Positions 56,498 to 64,000 of a stretch of 64,000 nucleotides of DNA are shown one piece after another. Positions within the stretch are counted from its first letter, which is position 1; every line of letters starts with the position of its first letter. The position numbers were made by a program, and so were the translations under genes. The DNA is from Paracoccus sp. (in: a-proteobacteria) (lineage in GTDB: Bacteria > Pseudomonadota > Alphaproteobacteria > Rhodobacterales > Rhodobacteraceae), in assembly GCF_030538695.1 (NCBI RefSeq), contig NZ_JAUNTN010000004.1:1-64000 (forward strand), given 5' to 3'. The notes beneath the pieces were generated by a model, which saw nothing but the letters and a program-made list of their open reading frames with translations, was not told the origin of the DNA and made no database searches.

Positions 56498-56848
56498 ATG
56501 TCCGACATTACCCGCCTCGATTCCGGCCCGCGCATGAGCCAGGGCGTCATCCATAACGGTCTGGTCTATCTGGCCGGTCAGGTTGGCCAGCCCGGCGAAT
56601 CGGTGACGGCGCAGACCACCACAATTCTGGCGCAGATCGAGGATCTGCTGGCCCGCGCAGGCAGCGACAAGACCCGCATCCTGTCGGCAACCATCTGGCT
56701 GGCCGACATGGCCGATTTCGCGGAAATGAACGCGGTTTGGGACGCATGGGTGCCGCAGGGCGCAACCCCCGCCCGCGCCACCGGCGAGGCCAAGCTGGCC
56801 ACCCCCGATTACAAGGTCGAGATCATCGTGATCGCGGCGCAGAGCTAA
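56498..56848 (+). CDS. RidA-family protein
   Basis: The 116-residue protein matches the RidA/YjgF family: SQGVIHNGLVYLAGQVGQPG, EDLLARAGSDKTRILSATIW, MNAVWDAWVPQGATPARATG and the final VEIIVIAAQ. RidA deaminates reactive enamine/imine intermediates; the conserved Arg is present in ATPARATGEA. Its last 26 bases overlap the convergent lpxB gene. Confidence 0.92.
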   Translation: MSDITRLDSGPRMSQGVIHNGLVYLAGQVGQPGESVTAQTTTILAQIEDLLARAGSDKTRILSATIWLADMADFAEMNAVWDAWVPQGATPARATGEAKLATPDYKVEIIVIAAQS

Positions 56849-57986
56849 GGTAGCCCAACACGGAACGCGCCGCGCGCAGGCCCGGCGCTTCCCCTCCACG
56901 GCCAAGACGGTTCATCGTCACCTCCATCGCCATCTGCTGCGCCGCCCGCGCCGCGGGGTCAGAGAGCAGACGATCCAGCGCCGCCGCCAAGGCAGGCGGG
57001 TTGCAATCGGGGCCGATATATTCCGGCACCACCCGCGTTTCGCTGACCAGATTGACCAACGTCACCGTATCCACCCGTAGCATCGCCTGAACGATCACCC
57101 GCGTCAGCCATGCGGCGTCATAGCCAATCACCATCGGCACGCCATTCGCCGCCAGCTCCAGACTGACCGTGCCGCTGGCCGCCAGCGCCAGATCGGCAGC
57201 GGCAAAGGCAGCGCGCTTTTCGTCGGGGTCGGAAATCAGGATCGGATCGGGCCAGTCGCGGGCCATATCTGCAACCCGATCAGCCAGATGCGGCACCACC
57301 GGCACCGCCACCCGCAGCCCCGGATGGCGCTGCGCCAGCTGCCCCGCCGCCTGCCCAAAGCGCGGCCCAAGCCGGGCAACCTCGCCCCCGCGCGACCCCG
57401 GCAGCATCAGCAACAGCGGCCCGCTGACACCATGGGCTGCACGAAACGCCGCCGCCTCGGCAGGGGTTGCACGGGTTTCCGAGACAACCGGATGGCCAAC
57501 GAAATCGCTGCTCATCCCGGCGGCCTGCATCAGCGGCGGCTCGAACGGCAGCAGCGTCAGCACATGGTCAATCACCCGCGCCATTTTTGCCGCCCGCCCC
57601 GGACGCCATGCCCACACCGAGGGTGCCACATAATGCACCGTCCGCTGATCCGGGATCGCCGCCCGTACCAGCCGCGCGACCCGCAACCCGAAATCCGGCG
57701 CATCAATGGTGATCAGAACATCAGGCCGAGTGGCAATGACCGCATCGGCACATTCGCGGATACGGCGTTTCAGGTGGAAATATTTGGGCAGGATCTCGGC
57801 CAGCCCCATGACCGACAGTTCCGACATGGGAAAACGGCTGACCAGCCCTTGCGCCTGCATCAAAGGACCGCCCACCCCGTCAAAGCTGACGCCCGGCACC
57901 AGTTCCCGCAGCCCCGCCATCAGTGCCGCGCCAAGCCGGTCGCCAGAGGCTTCACCCGCGATCAGAAAGACCTTCAGCACCTGCAT
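56823..57986 (-). CDS. lpxB: Lipid A disaccharide synthase LpxB
   Basis: The 387-residue glycosyltransferase joins UDP-diacylglucosamine and lipid X to make the lipid A disaccharide on the inner face of the membrane. Visible marks are FLIAGEASGDRLGAALMAGL, DAPDFGLRVARLVR, YVAPSVWAWRPGRAAKMARV, LLMLPGSRGGEVARLGPRFG and AASGTVSLELAANGVPMVIG. ATG 57986 lies within the 3' end of lpxI (35-base overlap). It is the last gene of the fabZ-lpxA-lpxI-lpxB unit. Confidence 0.96.
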   Translation of the reverse strand: MQVLKVFLIAGEASGDRLGAALMAGLRELVPGVSFDGVGGPLMQAQGLVSRFPMSELSVMGLAEILPKYFHLKRRIRECADAVIATRPDVLITIDAPDFGLRVARLVRAAIPDQRTVHYVAPSVWAWRPGRAAKMARVIDHVLTLLPFEPPLMQAAGMSSDFVGHPVVSETRATPAEAAAFRAAHGVSGPLLLMLPGSRGGEVARLGPRFGQAAGQLAQRHPGLRVAVPVVPHLADRVADMARDWPDPILISDPDEKRAAFAAADLALAASGTVSLELAANGVPMVIGYDAAWLTRVIVQAMLRVDTVTLVNLVSETRVVPEYIGPDCNPPALAAALDRLLSDPAARAAQQMAMEVTMNRLGRGGEAPGLRAARSVLGYLSSAPRSR

Positions 57987-58761
57987 CCGTGATCCCCCAC
58001 AGGCTGATCCCGGCAGTTTGCGCCCGGCGGATCACCTCATCGCGTTCCAAAAGCAGCACCCCGCCAGCCTGAAAGGCGATGCCTGTCAGCCCCGCCGCCT
58101 GCGCCTGCGTGATGGTTTCCGGCCCGATGGCGGGCATGTCGATGCGCAGGTCTTGCCTGGGTTTCGGGGCTTTGAACAGCACCCCGCCCTTGGGGGTGTG
58201 TTGCGCCACGAAAGCCAGCATCGCCTCGGTTCCCGGCAGGGTTTCCACGGCGATGCACAGCCCGGCCGAGACCACCGCGCCCTGCCCGATGTCCAATGCG
58301 CCAAGCGCCTGCACGATGCCCTTGGCCCGCGCTGCATCCTGCTGATCCCGCGCGGAAGGCTCGCCCGTCAGCACAGCATCGCCCGGCACCAGATCCGGCG
58401 CGATGTCAGAGGCCGCGACAATCTGCATCCCCCATTCCTCAAACACCGCAATCACCTCGCGCAGCGCGCCATCATCGCCCGATTGCATGGCAGCAAGGAT
58501 GCGCGGCACCAGCGTGGCAGTGCGGTTGTCGAACATTTCCGGGTCCAGCCGGGGCCTCTGGATTGCGCCCGCGAAACAGACCCGGCGGATGCCCTGTTCA
58601 GTCAGCCCGTCCAGAAACGGCACCAGCCGTTCCAGCCGGAACGGGGTCGCAGGCAGGCCCACGCCGAACCCTTCCAGCGCGAACAGCGCCGCATCGGGCT
58701 GACGACGGTGCAATTCGGCGGGCAGGCCGCCATTGCCTGCGATAATCGCCAGATCGCTCAT
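57952..58761 (-). CDS. lpxI: UDP-2,3-diacylglucosamine diphosphatase LpxI
   Basis: The 269-residue enzyme cleaves UDP-diacylglucosamine to lipid X and UMP, replacing LpxH in most alphaproteobacteria. It opens LAIIAGNGGLPAELHRR and has CFAGAIQRPRLDPEMFDNRT, GALDIGQGAVVSAGLCIAVE and the late DMPAIGPETITQAQAAGL. Its start overlaps the lpxA stop by 4 bases. Confidence 0.95.
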   Translation of the reverse strand: MSDLAIIAGNGGLPAELHRRQPDAALFALEGFGVGLPATPFRLERLVPFLDGLTEQGIRRVCFAGAIQRPRLDPEMFDNRTATLVPRILAAMQSGDDGALREVIAVFEEWGMQIVAASDIAPDLVPGDAVLTGEPSARDQQDAARAKGIVQALGALDIGQGAVVSAGLCIAVETLPGTEAMLAFVAQHTPKGGVLFKAPKPRQDLRIDMPAIGPETITQAQAAGLTGIAFQAGGVLLLERDEVIRRAQTAGISLWGITDAGAEGLSDRG

Positions 58762-59555
58762 GGATGCACCTGATGCGGCGCAAGGAAAGACCGATCCGAG
58801 GGGCCAAGAATAAAGGCCAGAACCTCGGCCTCGCGGTCGGTGACGGGTCCGGCCTCTTGCCGGGCGCGGGCGGTGTCACGGAAACTGCCCTGCCCAAGAT
58901 CACCCAGCAGGTTACGCAGCGCGGCAATATCGGCGCGGCTGGCGCCGTGGCGCTTCAGACCCACAAGGTTCAGCCCGTCCAGATGGCCGCGCGGCCCCTG
59001 CACCAGACCATAGGGGATCACATCCGCCGTCACCATCGTGACCGCGCCGATCATCGCCCCACGCCCGATGCGCACGAATTGATGCACGCCCGACAGCCCG
59101 CCGACGATCACATCATCTTCCAAAATGCAATGCCCGGCGATGGCGACGTTATTCACCAGAATCACCCGGTTGCCGATCTGGCAGTCATGGGCGACATGGC
59201 TGCCCGCCATGAACAGCCCGTCATCACCCACCCGCGTCACCCCGCCGCCGCCTTCGGTGCCGGGGTTCATCGTCACATATTCGCGGATGCGGTTGCGGGC
59301 GCCAATCTCCAGCCGGGTGCTTTCGCCCCGGAACTTGAGATCCTGCGGCACCTCACCGATGCAGGCAAAGGGGTAGATTACGGTTTCCGCGCCGATCACG
59401 GTTTCGCCCGTCACGACGACATGGGATTTCAACACTGCGCCATCACCGATACGCACCTGCGGACCGACCACGCAGAACGGGCCGATCTCTGCGCCCTGCC
59501 CGATCTCTGCGCCTGGCTCGATCACCGCCGACGGGTGGATCAGCATGTCAGTCAT
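58758..59555 (-). CDS. lpxA: UDP-N-acetylglucosamine acyltransferase LpxA
   Basis: The 265-residue enzyme starts lipid A synthesis by 3-O-acylation of UDP-GlcNAc. The hexapeptide left-handed helix is clear ([39 protein letters not shown]), with the catalytic His in [11 protein letters not shown] and a C-terminal helical region. Overlaps the fabZ stop by 8 bases; an internal ATG three codons on would still overlap slightly less. Confidence 0.96.
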   Translation of the reverse strand: MTDMLIHPSAVIEPGAEIGQGAEIGPFCVVGPQVRIGDGAVLKSHVVVTGETVIGAETVIYPFACIGEVPQDLKFRGESTRLEIGARNRIREYVTMNPGTEGGGGVTRVGDDGLFMAGSHVAHDCQIGNRVILVNNVAIAGHCILEDDVIVGGLSGVHQFVRIGRGAMIGAVTMVTADVIPYGLVQGPRGHLDGLNLVGLKRHGASRADIAALRNLLGDLGQGSFRDTARARQEAGPVTDREAEVLAFILGPSDRSFLAPHQVHP

Positions 59556-60024
59556 CGGTCTTTTCCGCCATCATGGCGGTGAACTCGGCCTGCGCGGCAA
59601 GCTGGCCATCGACCAGCGCACGGCCCTCGAACTTCCAGATTTTGCCACCGCCGCGCTTGGCCTGAACGTGCAGCTCCAGCATATCACCCGGCACCACCAT
59701 GCGCCGGAACTTGCAGCCGTCGATGCCCATGAAATAGGTCAGCATCGGGCGGTCGATGATGTTCATGCTGATGCCCACGACAATGGCGGCAGTCTGCGCC
59801 ATCGCCTCGACGATGGTCACGCCCGGCATAACCGGCTGATCGGGGAAATGACCCTGAAAATGCGGCTCATTATTCGTGACCATCTTGATGCCGACCGCCG
59901 ATTCATTCGGCACGATGTCGCGCACCTTGTCGATGAACAGGAACGGATAGCGATGCGGAATGATCCGCTTGATAAGGCTCAGGTCGGCCTCGGTATAGGG
60001 GGCGGGTTGGATGTCAGCGGCCAT
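59548..60024 (-). CDS. fabZ: 3-hydroxyacyl-ACP dehydratase FabZ
   Basis: The 158-residue hot-dog enzyme dehydrates 3-hydroxyacyl-ACP in fatty acid synthesis. The active-site His is in [20 protein letters not shown] with the catalytic Glu at its end, and [14 protein letters not shown] precedes it. ATG 60024 follows AAAGGA. First visible gene of the lipid A unit; lpxD, which often precedes it, is not in this window. Confidence 0.96.
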   Translation of the reverse strand: MAADIQPAPYTEADLSLIKRIIPHRYPFLFIDKVRDIVPNESAVGIKMVTNNEPHFQGHFPDQPVMPGVTIVEAMAQTAAIVVGISMNIIDRPMLTYFMGIDGCKFRRMVVPGDMLELHVQAKRGGGKIWKFEGRALVDGQLAAQAEFTAMMAEKTDD

Positions 60025-60105
60025 GATCCGTCCTTTCAGGCAAGTTTCCCACGGGTTAACAACCGGGCCTTGGCTTGGCAAGGACATGCGGGCAGGCGCG
60101 CAGCC

Positions 60106-62184
60106 TTAGCCGCGCCGCCGCCCCTCGGCCAGCCAGCCCGCCAGAGCCGCCCCGGCGATCAGCGCCAGCCAGCCCCATTCCGGCAGCAGCGGGCGGCGCG
60201 AGACCGCCCCCACCGCCTGCGCCCCGCGTTCGCGCAGCCCGATCCACGCGCCCGAGACGCCCTGCCCCTGCGCTGGCCGCCCCATCGCCACGCGACGGAT
60301 CTGCGGGGTGCCATCCGAAAGGTTCAGCACCGCACCGCCGCTTGCCTGCGCCAGCGGTTCCAGTGCAGCGCCGTCTGCCACGGTTTGCTGAAACTCACGC
60401 GGGGCCAGCGGGCCAAGCGCGACCAGCCGCGACAAACCGCCCTCGCTCAGCCGGTAAAGACCGGGGGCCGGGGCGGTCCATTGGCCGGTGAAAAGGCCCG
60501 GTGCGGTTTCATTCAGGGTCAGGCTGGTGTCAGTATCGGGACCCGTGATCGTGACCGCGCCGACCGTGCCGGACAGGCTTTGCCGGATGACGCTGACCAC
60601 CAGCCCCGAGGCGCTGGCAGACAGGGATTCCTCCTCCAGATCAGGTTCCTGCATCGACCAATGCGCGATGCGGCGCAGCAGCTCTAGCTGTGGGCCGCCG
60701 CCCTCGAAACCGCGATCCCATAGCCAGACCTGATCGCTGGCCAAAAGCGCCACCCGACCCTTGCCGACGCGGTTCAGGATCAGCAGCGGCTCGCCCTCTG
60801 CCGCCATCACCACCTGCGCAGCGGGATCGGGGATCACCGACTGACGGCGCAGCCACCGGCCCCATTCCGGCACACCTTCGGCAGTTGCGCCGGGCAGATT
60901 CGCCGTCACCGGATGGCGGCGGCCTGCATCGGTCAGTTCGGGCGTGAACGGAGCGTCCACCACCCGCCCGGTCGGACGCGCAGGCAAAATCGTGCCAAGC
61001 GGCGACAGGTTCAGGCTTTGCACACCGGCCATTTCCGGCCCCGCCGCGACCAGAATCGCCCCGCCTTCCTGCACATAGCGGCGGATATTGTCGAAATATT
61101 CTACCGGCAAAATGCCCTGAACCCGGTAGCGGTCAAAGATAATCAGGTCAAAATCCTGAATCCGGTTCATAAACAGTTCTTCGGTCGGAAAAGCGATCAG
61201 CGCCATTTCATTCGGGGCCGCGCCATCGCCCTTGTCGGGAGACCGCAGGATGGTGAAATGGATCAGATCCACCGCCGGATCGGATTTCAGCAGGTTGCGC
61301 CAGGTTCGTTCCCCCGCATGAGGCTGCCCCGAGACCAGCAAAACCCGCAGCCGGTCGCGCACGCCCTGAATGGTCAGCACGGCGCTGTCGTTGCGGTCGG
61401 TCAGTTGCCGCGGGGTCGCCTCGGGCGCATCAATGGACAGGCTGACGATATTCGCCCCGCCATGCTCGACCGCCACCGGCAGGTCCAGATCAATGCCGGG
61501 CGGCAGGTCGATCACCTGATCCGCACCGCCGTCACGGCTGATCCGCAGCCGGGCAGGCTGACCTGCGACAGCGACGGGAACTGCGCCCTGATCCTCGACC
61601 CGCAGCCGCAGGGGCACAGGCTGACCGATCAGGCCAAAACCGGGAGCTTCGACCACCACCAGCCGCCGGTCCCAATCCTGCGGCTGCCCCGTCAGCAGCG
61701 TGTGAACCGGCGCAGGCAGATCGGCGGGCAGGCTGGCCGGGTCATGCAACCGGCCATCGGTCAGGGCAATCACCCCGGCCAGCCGCTCGGCAGGTTCGGC
61801 CGCAATGGCGCGGATCAGGGCTTGTCCCAACAGGGTGCCATCGGGATCATCGCCCACCGTCACCCGGCGCAGATCGACCCCCGGCAGGGCCTGAATCTGT
61901 TCGCTCAGCCCCGCCAGCGCCGCGTCAAGCTGCGCGGGCCGGTCGCTGATCTGCTGACTGGCGCTGCGGTCATCCAGCAGGATCACAATATCAGACAGCG
62001 GGCTGCGGTCGGTGCTTTCCAGTCCCGGCCCGGCCAGCGCCGCCCCGAGCAGCACCAGTGCCAGCCCGCGCCACGGCCAGCCGCGCAACCCACACCACAG
62101 GGCAAAGCCCGCAACCAGCAGGCCAAGCCCCCCAACTGCGGCCATCAGCCACCACGACAGCGCAGGATCAAACACCAGCCGCAT
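60106..62184 (-). CDS. Large membrane protein of the VWA/GATase1-like kind, partner of the DUF4159 gene
   Basis: The 692-residue protein has two N-terminal membrane spans (about 10-50), a von Willebrand A-like start (SDIVILLDDRSASQQI with DxSxS-type residues), a glutamine-amidotransferase-like middle (LIIFDRYRVQGILPVEYFDN, GGAILVAAGPEMAGV) and a C-terminal span (LLPEWGWLALIAGAALAGWL). I recognise this as the kind of protein encoded beside DUF4159/BatA-like and MoxR genes in alphaproteobacteria; its job in the envelope is not known. The ATG overlaps the stop of the DUF4159 gene by one base. Confidence 0.65.
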   Translation of the reverse strand: MRLVFDPALSWWLMAAVGGLGLLVAGFALWCGLRGWPWRGLALVLLGAALAGPGLESTDRSPLSDIVILLDDRSASQQISDRPAQLDAALAGLSEQIQALPGVDLRRVTVGDDPDGTLLGQALIRAIAAEPAERLAGVIALTDGRLHDPASLPADLPAPVHTLLTGQPQDWDRRLVVVEAPGFGLIGQPVPLRLRVEDQGAVPVAVAGQPARLRISRDGGADQVIDLPPGIDLDLPVAVEHGGANIVSLSIDAPEATPRQLTDRNDSAVLTIQGVRDRLRVLLVSGQPHAGERTWRNLLKSDPAVDLIHFTILRSPDKGDGAAPNEMALIAFPTEELFMNRIQDFDLIIFDRYRVQGILPVEYFDNIRRYVQEGGAILVAAGPEMAGVQSLNLSPLGTILPARPTGRVVDAPFTPELTDAGRRHPVTANLPGATAEGVPEWGRWLRRQSVIPDPAAQVVMAAEGEPLLILNRVGKGRVALLASDQVWLWDRGFEGGGPQLELLRRIAHWSMQEPDLEEESLSASASGLVVSVIRQSLSGTVGAVTITGPDTDTSLTLNETAPGLFTGQWTAPAPGLYRLSEGGLSRLVALGPLAPREFQQTVADGAALEPLAQASGGAVLNLSDGTPQIRRVAMGRPAQGQGVSGAWIGLRERGAQAVGAVSRRPLLPEWGWLALIAGAALAGWLAEGRRRG

Positions 62185-64000
62185 CAGTCCAGCCCCGGAA
62201 CAAGTTGCTGTAACAGCGGATTGCCGCCCGTCAGCGGCTGATCCCCCGGCCCTATGTCCACGCCCGGCCCTGCGTCCGTCACACCCGCATCCTCGCTGCG
62301 CAGACGCTCCAGCAAAGCCGGGACATGGACCTGATCGGATTTATAGTTCCCGGTCAGCACATACATCACCAGATTGACCCCGAACCGATAGGCGATCTCG
62401 CGTTGACGTTCGCCGTCAAAGCCGCGCCCGACCGGAAAAACCGGCAGGTTACGGTCGTCGATGGCCCAGGCGGCCGCCCAGTCGTTACCGCCGATCAGCA
62501 CCGGCGACACGCCGTCATTGAGGTTTCGAAACGGCACGCCCTCGGCGCTGGCGGCGCTTTCCGACGCGGCCTCGGCCCAAAGCTGGCCGCTGTCATAGCG
62601 GCCCGGAAAGGCGTCCAGCAGGTAAAAGCTGCGGGTCAGCACATGGTCGCGCGGCACCGGGGCCAGCGGCGGGATCTCCAGCGGTGCGGCCAGCCGTTGC
62701 AGCGCCGCCGCGCGGTCAGGTCCGCCGATCCCGGCCAGATCGCCGTCGCGGGTGTCGAACAGGATCACCCCGCCCCGACGCAAAAAACGGTTCAGCCGCA
62801 GGTAAGCCTCGGGCGTGGGTAGTGGCTGATCCTCGGTCACGGGCCAATAGAGCAGGGTCAGCAGCGATAAATCGTCCTGATCGAGGTCGATGGCGACCGG
62901 CTCGCCCGGCTCGACCGAACTGCGCAGGGACAGCACCCGCGACAGCCCGGCAAGGCCCTGATAAGATGTCTGGTCCAGCGCCTCATCGCCGGTCTCGACA
63001 TAGGCCAGCGCGATCTGAGCGGCGGCGGCAACCAGCTTGGGTTCGGGATTATCGGGGACCTCCTGCGCCATGGGGGCCGACGGCACGGCCAGCAGCGACA
63101 GACCGGTCAGCAGCACGAGCGCGGCAACCCGCCCGCCCTTTCGCCCGCCCCGCACCAGCGCCGCCGAGGCCAGCACATCAGCCAGCAGCGCCAGTCCCGC
63201 CAGCATCAGCAAGAACGGCCGCAGCGACAATCCGGCGGCGGCATGGGCGGCCTCGACCGTCGCACCGGGCCAGTCGGCAAGGGTCAACGCAGCACCCGCG
63301 TTCAGGGCGCGGCGACGCTCGCCTGCGGTATATATCCCCGCCGGACGCCCCGGCGCGGGGCCATCCGCCAGATCGGGTTGCGGCACCGGCGCAAGCCCCT
63401 GCGGATCACCAGCACGGCCAAAGCCATCCAGCACCTGCACCGCCTGCCAATGGGTCGCGGGCTGATCCGCCGCCGGGGCCTCGGCAAGCGGCTGCCGCGC
63501 CAAGGCCACCAGCCGCGCCAGCATCTGCGGAAACAGCCCCGAGACCGGCAGCCCCGACCAATCCGCATTGGCCGTAACATGAAACAGCACCACCTGCCCG
63601 TCACCGACTGACGCGCGCGTGACCAGAGGCGTCTGATCCGCGAGCGCCGCCAGCGTCTTGGCGGCAAGGTCCGGCATCGGCTGCGCCATAAGCTGCGCCC
63701 GCACCGTGACTTCATCCGGCGGGACCAGCCCGGCGAAAGGGCCGTCCGCCGCGAATGGCAACAGCCCGCGCGGATCGCCCCAGGACAAAGCGCCGCCGAT
63801 TTCCCGCCCACCGGGACGGGGAACAATGGGCAACAGCGGCTCGCCCACCAATGCCGGGTCCGAGGCCAGCGCCGGGCCGGCAAAGCGGATCAGCAAGCCG
63901 CCACCCGTGACCCATTGCGACAGGGCGGCGGCCTCGGGGGCGGCGCTTTGATCGACCAGCACGATCACATCCGGCGCGGCTTGCAGCACATCGGCCAGCC
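62184..64000 (-). CDS. DUF4159 domain membrane protein, 5' truncated by window edge
   Basis: The frame is open to the right edge, so the N-terminus (probably a BatA-like membrane domain) is outside. About 605 residues are visible: an amidotransferase-like stretch, two hydrophobic segments around LSLRPFLLMLAGLALLADVL and VAALVLLTGLSLLAVPSAPM, and a C-terminal DUF4159 domain with LALAYVETG-like start (here IALAYVETGDEALD), FLRRGGVILFDTRDGD, HVLTRSFYLLDAFPGRYDSG and RFGVNLVMYVLTGNYKSDQV. Function unknown; it is co-translated with the following VWA-like gene. Confidence 0.8.
   Translation of the reverse strand, partial: LADVLQAAPDVIVLVDQSAAPEAAALSQWVTGGGLLIRFAGPALASDPALVGEPLLPIVPRPGGREIGGALSWGDPRGLLPFAADGPFAGLVPPDEVTVRAQLMAQPMPDLAAKTLAALADQTPLVTRASVGDGQVVLFHVTANADWSGLPVSGLFPQMLARLVALARQPLAEAPAADQPATHWQAVQVLDGFGRAGDPQGLAPVPQPDLADGPAPGRPAGIYTAGERRRALNAGAALTLADWPGATVEAAHAAAGLSLRPFLLMLAGLALLADVLASAALVRGGRKGGRVAALVLLTGLSLLAVPSAPMAQEVPDNPEPKLVAAAAQIALAYVETGDEALDQTSYQGLAGLSRVLSLRSSVEPGEPVAIDLDQDDLSLLTLLYWPVTEDQPLPTPEAYLRLNRFLRRGGVILFDTRDGDLAGIGGPDRAAALQRLAAPLEIPPLAPVPRDHVLTRSFYLLDAFPGRYDSGQLWAEAASESAASAEGVPFRNLNDGVSPVLIGGNDWAAAWAIDDRNLPVFPVGRGFDGERQREIAYRFGVNLVMYVLTGNYKSDQVHVPALLERLRSEDAGVTDAGPGVDIGPGDQPLTGGNPLLQQLVPGLD

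Noticed and set aside
58764..62241. Long plus-strand open frames antisense to lpxA, fabZ and the VWA-like gene
   Set aside because: They mirror conserved minus-strand genes and lack any recognisable motif.

Overview
The window looks like chromosomal DNA of an alphaproteobacterium, most likely a Rhodobacteraceae/Paracoccaceae member close to Paracoccus. This rests on high GC, long GC-driven antisense open frames, the family set (DUF1489, LpxI, class II DAHP synthase, two B12-dependent ribonucleotide reductases, Hint_2 proteins, suf genes mixed with YIP1 genes) and densely packed, overlapping operons. The species cannot be fixed from the sequence alone.

Layout. 1-1760 is the 3' part of a PQQ-dependent dehydrogenase. 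2009-6382 is a decayed accessory island next to the 3' end of a tRNA-Arg gene. It holds a frameshifted GntR/HutC regulator, a TraG/VirD4 coupling-protein gene cut off after Walker A, an internally deleted DUF3363-type relaxase and a cupin gene with an in-frame stop. A full-length Fic-domain gene is the only gene in it that looks intact. 6514-14987 is one minus-strand run: coaBC, NifS-type desulfurase, sufB, ybjQ, sufC, sufD, two YIP1 membrane proteins, sufS. Then come a ComM-like ATPase, a class II DAHP synthase, and a branched-chain amino-acid type ABC operon (SBP, livG, livF, a small exported protein, livH, livM), convergent with purM-purN. Two tRNA genes (CAU, probably Ile2; Ser-UGA) follow.

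26127-29796 carries two divergent genes whose unrelated N-terminal regions are each joined to nearly the same C-terminal Hint module. 29923-40185 is mixed accessory metabolism: a TspO-like membrane protein, a zinc alcohol dehydrogenase, a Stf0-like sulfotransferase, the molybdate operon modABC-mop with its ModE-type regulator and a clear palindrome between them, an arsR-acr3 pair with a palindromic operator, an isochorismatase-like hydrolase, an MBL-fold protein and a GlxA-type AraC regulator.

40289-54298 has a large NrdJ at one end and a second, smaller class II reductase at the other. Between them lie folate cyclo-ligase, MgtE, HisN, an XRE regulator facing a quinone oxidoreductase, a BAX-inhibitor-like protein, an M20 amidohydrolase and an Mrp/NBP35 Fe-S carrier. 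The promoter of the smaller reductase has a perfect NrdR-type box, and the large one has a 12/16 match to it.

54454-64000 contains DUF1489, tRNA-Gly(CCC), DUF411 and TSUP proteins, RidA, the lipid A run fabZ-lpxA-lpxI-lpxB, and two membrane proteins of the VWA/DUF4159 kind, the second running off the right edge. No CRISPR array, rRNA, intact insertion sequence or complete prophage was seen. The most unusual parts are the relic island with its surviving Fic gene and the paired Hint genes.
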